From Paracoccus homiensis (lineage in GTDB: Bacteria; Pseudomonadota; Alphaproteobacteria; Rhodobacterales; Rhodobacteraceae): a DNA stretch of 64,000 nt. The DNA lies in the NCBI RefSeq assembly GCF_900111675.1, contig NZ_FOHO01000010.1, positions 46,023 through 110,022 on the forward strand, written 5' to 3'. The notes beneath the pieces are model-generated. The model was not told the DNA's origin. It did not search any database and saw only the letters and a list, made by a program, of their open reading frames with translations. The translations under genes and the position numbers were made by a program. Of the stretch, positions 8,620-16,183 are shown piece by piece (the stretch's first letter is position 1; each line of letters opens with the position of its first letter).

Positions 8620-10299
8620 TCATTCCGCCGAAGCGGTCAGTTTCTGCGGCTTGGCCATCCATTCCCTGCCGCGCAGCATCGCCTTCCAATAGATCGGCGG
8701 CAGCATCTTTTCCTTCAGGAACCAAGCCGCGCGGGTCGGTCGCGTGCCATCGACCAACCATCGTGGAAAAGAGGGTTTCAGCGCGCCGCCATAGCCGAAT
8801 TCGGCCAGCACGATCTTGCCGCGCTCGACCGTGAGGGGACAGGACCCATACCCGTCATATTGCGCCACGGCGGATCTGCCGTTCAGATCGGCCACGATGT
8901 TTTCGGCCACTATCGGGGCCTGCTTGCGCGCGGCTGCCGCCGTCTTGGCATTGGGCGCGTTCATCACATCGCCAAGCGCCCAGATATTGTCATGCGCCTT
9001 GTGCCGCAGCGTGGCCTGATCGACATCGACCCAGCCCGCAGCATCGGCCAGCGGCGAGACACGGATGAAATCGGGCGCGACCTGCGGCGGGCAGACATGG
9101 ATCATGTCGAAATCCACCGTCACCTGCGCAGGCTGGCCGCCGGGAACGGCAACGTCGAAGGTCGCGCGCCTTGCGGGACCGTCGATGGCGACGAGGTTGT
9201 GAAAGAAGTTCAGGGTCGCGTCATATTTGCGCACATATTCCATCAGCGCGGGCACGTAATCCTTGACGCCGAACAGAACGCCACCCGCGTTCATGAACTG
9301 GATGTCGATATCCTTCAGCACGCCCCGTCGCAGCCAGGCATCCGCCGACAGATACATCGCCTTTTGCGGCGCGCCCGCGCATTTGATCGGCATTGGCGGC
9401 TGGGTGAACACCGCACGCCCTCCGCGCAGCCCCTGCACCAGATCCCAGGTGTAGGGCGCCAGATCATAGCGGTAATTCGAGGTCACACCATTCCTGCCTA
9501 GCGTTTCTTCCAGCCCCTCGACGGCGGCCCAGTCCAGCTTCAGCCCCGGGCAGACCACCAGTCGGCCGTATTTCACCACGCGGCAACCATCCAGAACGAC
9601 GGCATCGTTCTGCGGCTCGAAGGCGGCGACGGCGGATTTGATCCAGGTGACGCCGCGCGGGATCAGCGACCCCATGGTTCTGGCCGTCTGACCCGGCTGG
9701 AAGATCCCGCCTCCGACCATGGTCCAGCCGGGCTGGTAATAATGGATGTCGGCCGGGTCGATCACCGCGATGCGCAGATCGGAACGCCGCGACCGCAGGC
9801 TGGCCGCGACCGAGATCCCGGCCGCGCCTGCGCCGACGATCACGACGTCATAAGCCGCATCGCCGGTATCCGTCGGCGTCCTGCCGCCATTCGCGATCCG
9901 CCGCGCGACCCCATTCATGTCGTAACCCGCCGCCCGTGTCGCCGACAGGATATCGGCCATGGGTCGCGTGCCGGCCTGCGACAGCGCCCAAAGCGTGGCC
10001 GAACGCGTGCCCGTGCGGCAATAGGCCAGAACCGGGCCGGGCAGATCGCGCATCGCCATCTCGAAATCGGCGGCATCTTCATCCCGGACCATGCCACTTG
10101 TCACGGGCAGATAGTGCGCCTCAAGTCCCTGCGCCTGCGCCGCGGTCAGGATTTCCCCGAAGCCGGGCTGATCCGCGCCTTCGCCATCGGGGCGATTGCA
10201 GATGATCGCGCGAAAGCCCTGATCTTTCAGCGCGGCCATATCCGCCGCCGTGATCTGCGGGCTGACCGACAGGCCAGGGGTGATCTGTTTGACGTCCAT
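8620..10299 (-). CDS. Fused DUF442 (phosphatase/rhodanese-like) domain and sulfide:quinone oxidoreductase
   Basis: The 559-residue protein joins two enzymes. Residues 1-110 are a beta-lactamase-hydrolase-like (DUF442/TIGR01244-type) domain with the active-site loop YCRTGTRS. In this loop four residues separate the Cys from the Arg, as in rhodanese-length loops. From about residue 130 comes an FAD/NAD(P) oxidoreductase (VIVGAGAAGISVAASLRSR) that resembles type II sulfide:quinone oxidoreductase, with the motif PIKCAGAPQKAMYLS and further cysteines in VCPGLKLDW, HVCPPQ and SCPLT. SQR oxidises sulfide to persulfide and reduces quinone at the membrane. The gene is 27 nt downstream of the MBL persulfide-dioxygenase-like gene. 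I start at the second ATG (10299), 6 nt after GGGAGG, because the first (10305) is too close. Confidence 0.88.
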   Translation of the reverse strand: MDVKQITPGLSVSPQITAADMAALKDQGFRAIICNRPDGEGADQPGFGEILTAAQAQGLEAHYLPVTSGMVRDEDAADFEMAMRDLPGPVLAYCRTGTRSATLWALSQAGTRPMADILSATRAAGYDMNGVARRIANGGRTPTDTGDAAYDVVIVGAGAAGISVAASLRSRRSDLRIAVIDPADIHYYQPGWTMVGGGIFQPGQTARTMGSLIPRGVTWIKSAVAAFEPQNDAVVLDGCRVVKYGRLVVCPGLKLDWAAVEGLEETLGRNGVTSNYRYDLAPYTWDLVQGLRGGRAVFTQPPMPIKCAGAPQKAMYLSADAWLRRGVLKDIDIQFMNAGGVLFGVKDYVPALMEYVRKYDATLNFFHNLVAIDGPARRATFDVAVPGGQPAQVTVDFDMIHVCPPQVAPDFIRVSPLADAAGWVDVDQATLRHKAHDNIWALGDVMNAPNAKTAAAARKQAPIVAENIVADLNGRSAVAQYDGYGSCPLTVERGKIVLAEFGYGGALKPSFPRWLVDGTRPTRAAWFLKEKMLPPIYWKAMLRGREWMAKPQKLTASAE

Positions 10300-10326
10300 T
10301 CCCATTCCTCCCTTGTCCGGCGCGGC

Positions 10327-11211
10327 TTACAGCCCGTTCAGCGGCACCTTCAGCATCGGCCGTCCGTCCTTGTCGGTGGGGACCTCGCCCGCACGCATGT
10401 TGACCTGCAACGACGGGATGATCAGCTTGGGCATGGCCAGGGTGGCATCGCGTTCGGTGCGGAACTTGACGAATTCCTCTTTGGTCCTGCCACCGCCGAC
10501 ATGGATGTTATGGGCTTTTTCGTCGCCAACGGTAGTTTCCCACTGAATGTCGCGGCCATTCGGGCCGTAATCATGGCACATGAACAGCCGCATCCGATCC
10601 GGCAGCGCCAGAACCTTCTGGATGGAATCGTATAGGACGCCCGCATCCCCGCCCGGAAAATCCGCGCGGGCCGAGCCGCCATCGGGCATGAACAGCGTGT
10701 CGCCCACAAAGGCCGCGTCGCCCATGACATGCACCATGCAGGCCGGCGTGTGACCCGGCGTGTACATGGCAAAGGCCTGCATCCGGCCGATCATATAGGT
10801 GTCGCCATCCTCGAACAGGCGATCGAATTGCGAGCCATCGCGCTGAAACTCGGTCCCTTCGTTGAAGATCTTGCCGAAGGTGTCCTGCACCACCAGGATC
10901 TTCGACCCGATGCCGATCTGGCCGCCCAGTTGCTGCTGGATATAGGGCGCGGCGGACAGGTGGTCGGCATGGACATGGGTTTCGATGATCCATTCCAGCC
11001 GCAACCCCTGATCGCGGATCTGGCGGATCAGTTCATCGGCATGGTCATAGGTGATGCGGCCGGCGGCATAGTCGATATCCATAACACTGTCGACGATGGC
11101 ACAGGCATCCGAGCCAGGATCCTTGACGATATAGCTGATGGTGTTCGTGGCCTTATCGAAAAAGGCCTGCACCTGGGGCTTTACGTCCATCTGGATAGGG
11201 TAATCGGTCAT
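10327..11211 (-). CDS. MBL-fold hydrolase, persulfide dioxygenase-like (ETHE1/Blh type)
   Basis: The 294-residue metallo-beta-lactamase-fold protein carries the metal-binding motif THVHADHLSA (residues 78-87), the second-shell GHTPACMV motif and a later GDTLF aspartate. This pattern is that of ETHE1/Blh-type persulfide dioxygenases, which oxidise glutathione persulfide to sulfite, rather than of glyoxalase II. It is the first gene of the unit PDO-SQR-SulP, so persulfide made by SQR could be passed on to it. A perfect GTGAC-CTT-GTCAC palindrome lies 84 nt upstream of the start. The ATG at 11211 is preceded by GGAGGAGA. Confidence 0.87.
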   Translation of the reverse strand: MTDYPIQMDVKPQVQAFFDKATNTISYIVKDPGSDACAIVDSVMDIDYAAGRITYDHADELIRQIRDQGLRLEWIIETHVHADHLSAAPYIQQQLGGQIGIGSKILVVQDTFGKIFNEGTEFQRDGSQFDRLFEDGDTYMIGRMQAFAMYTPGHTPACMVHVMGDAAFVGDTLFMPDGGSARADFPGGDAGVLYDSIQKVLALPDRMRLFMCHDYGPNGRDIQWETTVGDEKAHNIHVGGGRTKEEFVKFRTERDATLAMPKLIIPSLQVNMRAGEVPTDKDGRPMLKVPLNGL

Positions 11212-11294
11212 TCTCTCCTCCGAATTTCCGGCCCGGACAAGGGGTCTGCGGGCTAAACTTGGACCATGGATATAACTTTACGGACCAACGTTCA

Positions 11295-11307
11295 GTGACC
11301 TTGTCAC
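11295..11307. promoter_or_regulatory. Perfect palindrome GTGAC-CTT-GTCAC upstream of the persulfide dioxygenase gene
   Basis: This 13-bp element has 5-bp perfect arms and lies in the 101-nt gap between the Crp/Fnr gene and the MBL gene. A near copy, GTGAC-TTT-ATCAC, sits at 12499-12511 upstream of rrf2 and cydA. The shared core AGTGAC-YTT-RTCACC suggests one regulator binds both. The half-sites look like Crp/Fnr half-sites, but the gap between TGA and TCA is 5 nt, not the usual 6. The Rrf2 protein is therefore an equal candidate. Confidence 0.55.
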
Positions 11308-11312
11308 CAAGC

Positions 11313-11978
11313 CTAGGGGCTGTCGGCGATGCCGCGCAGGGCGGGCCTGTCGATCAGCGCCACGCGGCCGCGCGACTGACCGATCAGGCCACGCTTCTGA
11401 AAATCCTGCAATACCCGAGAAATGACCTCGCGCGCGGTGCCCAATTCGCTGGCAAGCTGATGATGGGTGGTCTCGATTTCCTTCCGGTCGCCTGCCAGTC
11501 CCAACAGACGCCCGGCAAGGCGCACATCGATACGCCCAAAGGCCACATCATCGACCACGCGCAACAGATCGACCAACCGCCGCGAATAGGCGGCAAAGAC
11601 GAAACTACGAAACGCCGCCTCTTCGGCCACCAGCCGGTCGAACACGGGCCGGGACAGGACGATCACGGTCAGCGCGGTTTCCGCGATCCCTTCGGCGTTA
11701 TACGCCTCTTCGGCCAGCATGCAGGCCGTCGTCAGGACGCAGCTTTCCCCGGCATCCACGCGATACAGCACGATATCGCGCCCCTGATCCGAAGTCTGAG
11801 TGACCCGCAGCCGCCCTTCGTACAGAAAGAACAGGCTGTCGGGAACATTGTCGGGGCCAAAGACCTGCGCGCCTGCGGGGAAATGCGCGACATGCGCCTG
11901 CGCCATCAGCCGATCACGGGTCGTGCGCGGCAGGGCGCGGGTGCCCTGAAACCGCTCGGTCCAGTCACCGACCTTCAT
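11313..11978 (-). CDS. Crp/Fnr-family transcriptional regulator
   Basis: The 221-residue protein has an N-terminal cyclic-nucleotide-like sensor domain (about 15-135) and a C-terminal winged helix with recognition helix GTAREVISRVLQ. Its E..SR residues match those that read TTGA-type half-sites in FNR. The N-terminal iron-sulfur cysteine cluster of FNR is absent. Two cysteines in GESCVLTTACML could instead be redox or sulfur sensors (inference). The start at 11978 overlaps the rrf2 stop as ATGA, and an upstream extension in the same frame only reads through rrf2. It lies between the sulfide-oxidation unit and cydAB and is a likely regulator of one or both. Confidence 0.88.
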   Translation of the reverse strand: MKVGDWTERFQGTRALPRTTRDRLMAQAHVAHFPAGAQVFGPDNVPDSLFFLYEGRLRVTQTSDQGRDIVLYRVDAGESCVLTTACMLAEEAYNAEGIAETALTVIVLSRPVFDRLVAEEAAFRSFVFAAYSRRLVDLLRVVDDVAFGRIDVRLAGRLLGLAGDRKEIETTHHQLASELGTAREVISRVLQDFQKRGLIGQSRGRVALIDRPALRGIADSP

Positions 11979-12445
11979 TTCGCCGCCCGCGCGGGCATGA
12001 CGATGCCCTGTTCCAGGGGCGCGATCCGGGCCAGCAACTGATCGCGATTGGCCGCGATCTGATCCAGTGTCAGCTGGTCCAGAACCTGCAGGAAGGCGCG
12101 GGTCGCGGCCTGCAGGGCCCGCGACAATTTGCAGATCCCGATCAGGGGGCAGGTGTTGCTGTCGGGGTTGAAGCATTCAACCAATTCCATCGGCCCCTCG
12201 GTCAGGCGGATGACATCGCCGATGATCACATCCTGCGCCGGGCGGGCAAGACGAAACCCGCCGCCGCGACCGCGCTGGGTTTCCAGAAACCCTGCCTTGC
12301 CCAGTTCGTGCACGATCTTCACGATATGCGGTCGCGCCAGCCCGTGAACTCGGACCACGTCATCGACCCGGATCAGGTCTGGAGCCTTCAGCGCGGCCAG
12401 TTGCAGGGTCCGCAGCGCATAATTTGAATAGGCAGTCAGCTTCAT
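11975..12445 (-). CDS. Rrf2-family regulator, NsrR-like, with three-cysteine cluster motif
   Basis: The 156-residue protein has an N-terminal winged helix (MKLTAYSNYALRTLQLAAL) typical of Rrf2/NsrR and a central motif ECFNPDSNTCPLIGICKL, in which three cysteines could hold an Fe-S cluster. NsrR proteins sense nitric oxide, and other Rrf2 proteins sense iron, cysteine or redox state; the signal here cannot be decided from the sequence. It is the first gene of a two-gene unit with the Crp/Fnr protein (4-nt overlap) and is divergent from cydAB. Autoregulation and control of cydAB through the shared 220-nt intergenic region are likely. Confidence 0.9.
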   Translation of the reverse strand: MKLTAYSNYALRTLQLAALKAPDLIRVDDVVRVHGLARPHIVKIVHELGKAGFLETQRGRGGGFRLARPAQDVIIGDVIRLTEGPMELVECFNPDSNTCPLIGICKLSRALQAATRAFLQVLDQLTLDQIAANRDQLLARIAPLEQGIVMPARAAK

Positions 12446-12498
12446 CCGATCCCCCCGACGGTCTTAACATATACTACGAATGTATTTTTTCATCGTAA

Positions 12499-12511
12499 GT
12501 GACTTTATCAC
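12499..12511. promoter_or_regulatory. Palindrome GTGAC-TTT-ATCAC in the rrf2/cydA intergenic region
   Basis: This imperfect palindrome (one arm mismatch) shares 11 of 13 bases with the perfect copy at 11295-11307. It lies 54 nt upstream of rrf2 and 155 nt upstream of cydA. An AT-rich stretch just before it (12469-12492, with ATAC-N7-GTAT) is probably the rrf2 promoter region and could hold a second operator. Confidence 0.5.
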
Positions 12512-12665
12512 CGATCCGGGCGGCAACTGCGGCTAAGCGCAGCACCGTGGCACATGGGTATAGGCCCCCTTTTTTTCGCCCGCCCTTATTTTCTGAGGGG
12601 TGCCCGCAGCTGCCACGATCCGACGGCTTCGCCGCCATTCTGCGAAAACATCAAGGAGACCGGTC

Positions 12666-14087
12666 ATGCTTGACGGTTTCAGCGCCGAGACACTCGCACG
12701 GGCCCAGTTCGCCTTCACCGTGTCGTTCCATATCATCTTCCCGGCCTTCTCGATCGGGCTGGCCAGCTTTCTTGCGGTGCTGAACGCGCTGTGGCTGAGA
12801 ACCGGGGATCGCAGCTACCTGACCCTTTTCGACTACTGGAAAAAGATCTTCGCCGTGGCCTTCGGGATGGGCGTCGTATCGGGCATCGTCATGTCCTATC
12901 AGTTTGGCACCAACTGGTCGGTCTTTTCCGACCGGGCCGGACCGGTGATCGGGCCGCTGATGGCCTACGAGGTCCTGTCTGCCTTCTTCCTGGAAGCCGG
13001 GTTTCTGGGGATCATGCTGTTCGGGCGCGAACGGGTGGGCGACGGGCTGCACATGTTCGCCACGGCAATGGTCGCCTTTGGCACACTGATGTCAGCCACA
13101 TGGATTCTCAGCGTGAACAGCTGGATGCAGACGCCGGCGGGGTTCAGCATCGCCGCGAATGGACAGTTCGTCCCCGAGGATTGGTGGGCGATCATCTTCA
13201 ACCCGTCCTTCCCCTATCGGCTGGTCCATATGGTATTGGCCGCCTTTCTGACCACATCCCTTGTGGTCGGCGCGGTCGGCGCCTGGCATCTGCTGCGCGA
13301 CCGCACCGACCCCGAGGCACGGCGGATGTTTTCCATGGCCATGTGGATGGCCGCAATCGTCACCCCGATCCAGATCTTTGCGGGCGACGCGCATGGGCTG
13401 AACACGCTGGAACATCAGCCCGCCAAGGTCATGGCGATGGAGGGTCACTATGATAGCCATCCGGACGGCGCGCCCCTGATCCTGTTCGGCATCCCGAACA
13501 CGGCCGAGCGTCGCATTGATTACGCGATCGAGGTCCCAAAGCTCAGCTCGCTGATCCTGAAACACGATCTGAACGCGCCCCTGGCCGGGCTGGACAGCGT
13601 GCCCCAGGACGAACAGCCGCCGGTCGCGATCGTCTTCTACAGCTTTCGCGTGATGGTCGGCCTTGGCTTTGCGATGCTGGCCCTTGGGGTCGGCAGCCTG
13701 TGGCTGCGCGTTCGCGGACGGCTGTATGATGCGCCCTGGCTGCACCGGGCCGCGATCCTGATGGGGCCAACCGGCTTTGTCGCGGTGCTGGCCGGATGGA
13801 TCACGACCGAGGTCGGACGTCAGCCCTATACCGTCTATGGCCTGCTGCGCACCGGCGACAGTCTTGCCCCCGTCGCCGCACCTGCGGTCGTGACGTCGCT
13901 GATCGCGTTCATCCTCGTCTATTTCTGCGTTTTCGGCGCGGGCACGATCTATATCCTGCGGATGATGAACAAACGTCCGGCGACCCCCCGACTGGGCCTG
14001 CGCGACGGCCCGATTCGCACCGCGGGCATCACGCCTGCCCCGCAGGTCGAGCGCGACTTCATCCCCGACCAAGGAGCGTCCAAATGA
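12666..14087 (+). CDS. cydA: Cytochrome bd-type quinol oxidase subunit I (CioA type)
   Basis: The 473-residue membrane protein is the haem-bearing subunit of cytochrome bd. It shows the N-terminal haem-ligand region FHIIFPAFSIG, the Q-loop region and the motif GRQPYTVYG, equivalent to GRQPW in most members. The Q-loop is short, which marks the CioA (cyanide-insensitive oxidase) group. The enzyme oxidises quinol and reduces oxygen to water without pumping protons. ATG 12666 is preceded by AAGGAG. The gene overlaps cydB by 4 nt. CioAB-type oxidases are known to resist cyanide and sulfide, which fits the adjacent sulfide-oxidation genes. Confidence 0.95.
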   Translation: MLDGFSAETLARAQFAFTVSFHIIFPAFSIGLASFLAVLNALWLRTGDRSYLTLFDYWKKIFAVAFGMGVVSGIVMSYQFGTNWSVFSDRAGPVIGPLMAYEVLSAFFLEAGFLGIMLFGRERVGDGLHMFATAMVAFGTLMSATWILSVNSWMQTPAGFSIAANGQFVPEDWWAIIFNPSFPYRLVHMVLAAFLTTSLVVGAVGAWHLLRDRTDPEARRMFSMAMWMAAIVTPIQIFAGDAHGLNTLEHQPAKVMAMEGHYDSHPDGAPLILFGIPNTAERRIDYAIEVPKLSSLILKHDLNAPLAGLDSVPQDEQPPVAIVFYSFRVMVGLGFAMLALGVGSLWLRVRGRLYDAPWLHRAAILMGPTGFVAVLAGWITTEVGRQPYTVYGLLRTGDSLAPVAAPAVVTSLIAFILVYFCVFGAGTIYILRMMNKRPATPRLGLRDGPIRTAGITPAPQVERDFIPDQGASK

Positions 14088-15085
14088 TCTTCGATCTCGC
14101 CTTCATCTGGGCCGGTCTGATAGCCTTTGCGGTTCTGACCTATGTGATTCTTGACGGGTTCGACCTTGGGATCGGCATCCTGTTCCCCTTTGGCAGATCG
14201 GATCAGGATCGCGATCTGATGATGAATTCGGTCGCCCCGGTCTGGGACGGGAATGAAACCTGGCTAGTGCTGGGCGGTGGCGGTCTGTTCGCGGTCTTTC
14301 CGCTGGCTTATGCGATCGTCATGCCCGCGCTTTACATGCCGATCACGCTGATGCTGCTGGCCCTTGTGTTTCGGGGCGTGTCCTTCGAATACCGCTGGCG
14401 TGTCAGCAACAAGCGGGTCTGGGACGCGGCCTTTTTCGGCGGGTCGCTGATCGCGGCGCTATGTCAGGGGATCGCCCTGGGGGCGCTGGTGCAGGGCATC
14501 CGCATCGAGGGGCGGGCCTATGCCGGCGGCTGGTTCGACTGGCTGACGCCGTTTTCCGTGCTGACCGGCGTGGCGGTCGTGATCGGCTATGCGCTGCTGG
14601 GCGCGACCTGGCTGGTCCTGAAGACCGAGGGCCGGATCCAGATGCAGATGCGCGGCTATTCGTGGTGGCTGGGCGCAGCGACCCTGGGCCTGATCGGGAT
14701 CGTCAGCCTGCTGACGCCGTTTCAGGATCCGATCTATCTGCAACGCTGGTTCAACATGCCGGGCAGCCTGTTTTCCGTGTTGGTGCCGCTGATCATGCTG
14801 GGCCTGTCATGGTCGTTTCTACGTGGGTTGAACGACCAGAAGGATCTGCAACCCTTTCTGTCGGCACTGGGGTTCTTCGTGGTCAGCTTTGTCGGCATCG
14901 GGATCAGTTTCTATCCGATGATGGTGCCCCCCACGCTGACGATCCAACAGGCGGCAGCCCCTGAATCGAGCTTGGCATTCGCGCTGGTCGGGGCGGCCAT
15001 TCTGCTGCCGATCATCCTGGCCTATACCGTCTATGCCTATTGGGTGTTTCGCGGAAAGATCGACCCGTCGCAAGGCTATCACTGA
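14084..15085 (+). CDS. cydB: Cytochrome bd-type quinol oxidase subunit II (CioB type)
   Basis: The 333-residue protein has eight to nine hydrophobic helices. It carries the CydB signature WDGNETWLVLGGGGLFAVFP and the N-terminal DGFDLGIGILFPF segment. It pairs with CydA to form the quinol oxidase. The start is the ATG at 14084, overlapping the cydA stop as ATGA. The open frame upstream of it lies inside cydA and is not part of this gene. Its stop overlaps the start of the small CydX-like gene as TGATG, so the three genes are translationally coupled. Confidence 0.95.
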   Translation: MIFDLAFIWAGLIAFAVLTYVILDGFDLGIGILFPFGRSDQDRDLMMNSVAPVWDGNETWLVLGGGGLFAVFPLAYAIVMPALYMPITLMLLALVFRGVSFEYRWRVSNKRVWDAAFFGGSLIAALCQGIALGALVQGIRIEGRAYAGGWFDWLTPFSVLTGVAVVIGYALLGATWLVLKTEGRIQMQMRGYSWWLGAATLGLIGIVSLLTPFQDPIYLQRWFNMPGSLFSVLVPLIMLGLSWSFLRGLNDQKDLQPFLSALGFFVVSFVGIGISFYPMMVPPTLTIQQAAAPESSLAFALVGAAILLPIILAYTVYAYWVFRGKIDPSQGYH

Positions 15086-15177
15086 TGCGTCGGTTGCTGT
15101 GGTTCGTGGGTTTGTGGCTGGCAGGGGTGGTCGTGCTGGCCACCGTCGCCGGCCTGATCCGACTGGCGATCATGTGA
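15085..15177 (+). CDS. CydX-like small membrane protein (DUF2474 type), 30 residues
   Basis: A 30-codon gene starts on the last base of the cydB stop codon (TGATG). It encodes MRRLLWFVGLWLAGVVVLAT and then VAGLIRLAIM: a basic start, one hydrophobic helix and a short tail. Small single-helix proteins of the CydX and DUF2474 families stabilise cytochrome bd oxidases, and DUF2474 members are typically encoded right after CioB-type subunits. Position, coupling and composition all agree. Its 3' end overlaps the convergent bhcR gene by 8 nt. It is too short for most automatic gene finders. Confidence 0.82.
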   Translation: MRRLLWFVGLWLAGVVVLATVAGLIRLAIM

Positions 15178-16015
15178 CCGCCAGGGGCCGTCCGCCGATG
15201 GCCAGCGTCAGGTCACGCGCGGCTTCGATCACGGGCTGGCTCAGCCGCTGAACCGCCGCCGGATTGACCCGCGTCGTCGGCCCCGACACCGAAATTCCGG
15301 CGACGACTTCCTGATTGATGTCGAAAACCGGGGCCGCGATGCACCGCATGCCTTCGTTGCGTTCTTCGTGATCGACGGCATAGCCAAGGGCGCGGATCTC
15401 GGACAGGCTGTCGCGGAGGGCGTCCTGCCGGGTAATTGTGCTGTGGGTAAAGGCCTGCAGATCACGCGCGGACAACAACCGATCCAGCCGGTCACGATCC
15501 ATATGCGCCAGCAGCGCCTTGCCGATCCCCGAGGCATGCAGCGCCGACAGGGTTCCGGGCGGAAAGAATGCGCGGATGCTGGCATGGGTTTCGACCTGGC
15601 TTAGAAACAAGACAAGGCCCTCTTTCTCGACGCCCAGATTTGCGGTCTCGCCCGTGACCTCCATCAGTTTGCGCATGATCGGCCTTGCCCGCTCGACCAG
15701 GCTGGTCCGGCGCAGGAACCGCGCGCCGATAACAAAGGCGCGCGGGCCGATATGCCAGACCTGTTCATCGGGGTCGAACTCGACCAGGCCGCGCCCTTCC
15801 AGCGTCACGAGGATGCGATAGACCGTGGCCGGGGACTGACCCATGCCATCGGCCAGACGGGTCAGCGTCGTGCCCTGATCCTCGCTGAGATATTCGAACA
15901 CCTGCATCGCGCGATCCAGGGATTTGATCGTGTTCTGGGCGGTCTTGTCATCCCAACCACGCGGCCGCCCGCGGGCCCGACGTTCACGAGACGGATGATT
16001 TTCCTGCGTTTCCAT
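15170..16015 (-). CDS. bhcR: IclR-family regulator of the beta-hydroxyaspartate cycle
   Basis: The 281-residue protein has an N-terminal helix-turn-helix (about residues 30-90, RAMQVFEYLSEDQGTTLTRLA) and an IclR effector domain (about 110-270). It is divergent from bhcABCD, exactly as in Paracoccus, where BhcR controls the cycle and responds to glyoxylate (established for the family). I start at ATG 16015, which has AAAGG 6 nt upstream. An earlier in-frame ATG at 16054 has no clear Shine-Dalgarno and would run into the operator region. The C-terminus overlaps the convergent CydX-like gene by 8 nt. Confidence 0.92.
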   Translation of the reverse strand: METQENHPSRERRARGRPRGWDDKTAQNTIKSLDRAMQVFEYLSEDQGTTLTRLADGMGQSPATVYRILVTLEGRGLVEFDPDEQVWHIGPRAFVIGARFLRRTSLVERARPIMRKLMEVTGETANLGVEKEGLVLFLSQVETHASIRAFFPPGTLSALHASGIGKALLAHMDRDRLDRLLSARDLQAFTHSTITRQDALRDSLSEIRALGYAVDHEERNEGMRCIAAPVFDINQEVVAGISVSGPTTRVNPAAVQRLSQPVIEAARDLTLAIGGRPLAVT

Positions 16016-16046
16016 AAGATGCCTTTCTTTTTCAATGAAAACCGAA

Positions 16047-16121
16047 TTCATCATATGAAAAACTCAAGTGCCTGACAATGGTGCATAATTCCTGCATTTC
16101 TTCATTCTGGAAATTCATTTC
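16047..16121. promoter_or_regulatory. bhcR-bhcA divergent control region with two inverted repeats
   Basis: The AT-rich region between bhcR and bhcA holds TTCAT-CAT-ATGAA at 16047-16059 and GAAAT-TC-ATTTC at 16110-16121. IclR-type regulators bind short palindromes in such divergent regions, so these are candidate BhcR operators. Which strand's promoter each one serves cannot be read directly. Confidence 0.5.
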
Positions 16122-16183
16122 AAAATAATTCCCACATCGGAGCGGTCGTCCTATGGTGATCCCAACACCGGAAGGAGACCACC

